From Pseudomonadota bacterium (GTDB lineage Bacteria > Pseudomonadota > Gammaproteobacteria > Steroidobacterales > GCA-2729495), in NCBI GenBank assembly GCA_963205295.1, contig CAUJIY010000026.1, positions 1 to 37,392 of the forward strand: a DNA stretch of 37,392 bases, read 5' to 3'. A model generated the notes under the pieces. It did no database searches, was not told where the DNA came from, and saw nothing but the letters and a program-made list of their open reading frames with translations. The position numbers and the translations under genes are program-made. Of this stretch, positions 36,993 to 37,392 are shown piece by piece (within the stretch, counting starts at the first letter, position 1; every line of letters starts with the position of its first letter).

Positions 36993-37392
36993 TCACCCTC
37001 GACAAGCCTGGGCAGCAGCCGCCCGCAGGGACACCGCCTTGACCAGCACCCAGACCGGCTTCCCGGGACCGAGCCGCAGCTCGTCCACCGCGAGACTGGT
37101 CACGCGCGCCAGCACGGCCACTCCGCCCACGTCGACCGTCACCCGCCGCGAGTGTGCTGACTCGGCATCCACCGCCGTCACCGAACCCGCCAGCGCGTTG
37201 CGCACGCTCAGCCCCTGCGGCGGCTGCGTGGCGAGAATGACATCGCGCGCCAGCACCTGCAGCCTCACCGGCATGCCGGCGGCCAGGCCTCCGGCCGGCA
37301 CGCGCAACGTGCCCGTGCCGGCGGCGACGCTGGCCAGGCCGGTCGCGGCATCCACGGCCGTGACGACCGAATCGAGCACCGCACCCCCGGCG
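36993..37392 (-). CDS. modC: ModC C-terminal TOBE domain (partial)
   Basis: The C-terminal part of the molybdate ABC ATPase ModC; the gene enters from the right edge and the ATPase domain is outside the window. Visible are VRLQVLARDVILATQPPQGL, then SVRNALAGSVTAVD, and the ending VDELRLGPGKPVWVLVKAVSL, the TOBE/molybdate-binding domain that senses oxyanion. The frame stays open to base 37392. A stand-alone molybdopterin-binding protein is possible but the RDV-LAT-PPQG-S-RN pattern favours ModC. It precedes modA directly. Confidence 0.85.
   Translation of the reverse strand, partial: AGGAVLDSVVTAVDAATGLASVAAGTGTLRVPAGGLAAGMPVRLQVLARDVILATQPPQGLSVRNALAGSVTAVDAESAHSRRVTVDVGGVAVLARVTSLAVDELRLGPGKPVWVLVKAVSLRAAAAQACRG

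Overview
The window is a GC-rich chromosomal segment of a gammaproteobacterium. The diagnostic evidence is the minus-strand ATP synthase operon in the order atpI-B-E-F-H-A-G-D-C followed by glmU, with parB, parA and rsmG just upstream; this arrangement is typical near the replication origin of Gammaproteobacteria. The accessory genes (glutaryl-CoA dehydrogenase, cytochrome P450, MaoC-type hydratase, F420-type luciferase-like oxidoreductase, TonB receptor) suggest an aerobic environmental heterotroph, perhaps near Steroidobacterales, Nevskiales or Immundisolibacter. The family-level placement is a guess.

Layout. 1-7695 holds the start of glmU and the complete atp operon behind a good sigma-70-like promoter (7667-7695). 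7732-8036 is an array of short REP-type repeats, four of them in tandem with an exact 38-bp period. 8052-12967 carries parB, an inserted plus-strand short-chain dehydrogenase, parA, rsmG, an AcuI/YhdH reductase and a diheme cytochrome c. 13133-17562 has a SIMPL-domain protein and an oligopeptide-type ABC transporter without a binding protein. 17592-21838 is a nitric-oxide/iron-oxygen module: a bacterioferritin-like protein and NnrS on the minus strand (running into the transporter genes), and divergently a hemerythrin, two DUF2249 proteins and a heme-oxidase-like membrane protein. 21845-28899 holds a luciferase-like oxidoreductase, a TrpB2-like enzyme, an AraC regulator with a divergent Tat-exported GMC dehydrogenase pair, and gcdH. 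29137-36116 holds a TonB receptor, a YiiM-type MOSC protein, a NylB-like serine hydrolase, a MaoC hydratase and a P450. 36176-37392 holds modA and the end of modC.

The most striking feature is the density and variety of intergenic palindromes. Every gene spacer in the atpA-atpG-atpD-atpC-glmU stretch holds a different long imperfect inverted repeat. Two unrelated palindromes (169-308 and 34774-34861) share one oddity: the left arm has exactly one extra 9-bp unit. The 169-308 element also has G-quadruplex-forming potential on both strands. Two coding sequences (MOSC and MaoC) take their stop codon from a repeat element. Other points of interest are a parA-parB pair split by an opposite-strand gene, an SDR enzyme with an apparent signal peptide, a hairpin plus T-tract exactly at the predicted transcription start of a DUF2249 gene, and a perfect 14-bp palindrome in a divergent promoter region. 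No tRNA, rRNA, CRISPR array, insertion-sequence transposase or parS site was seen.
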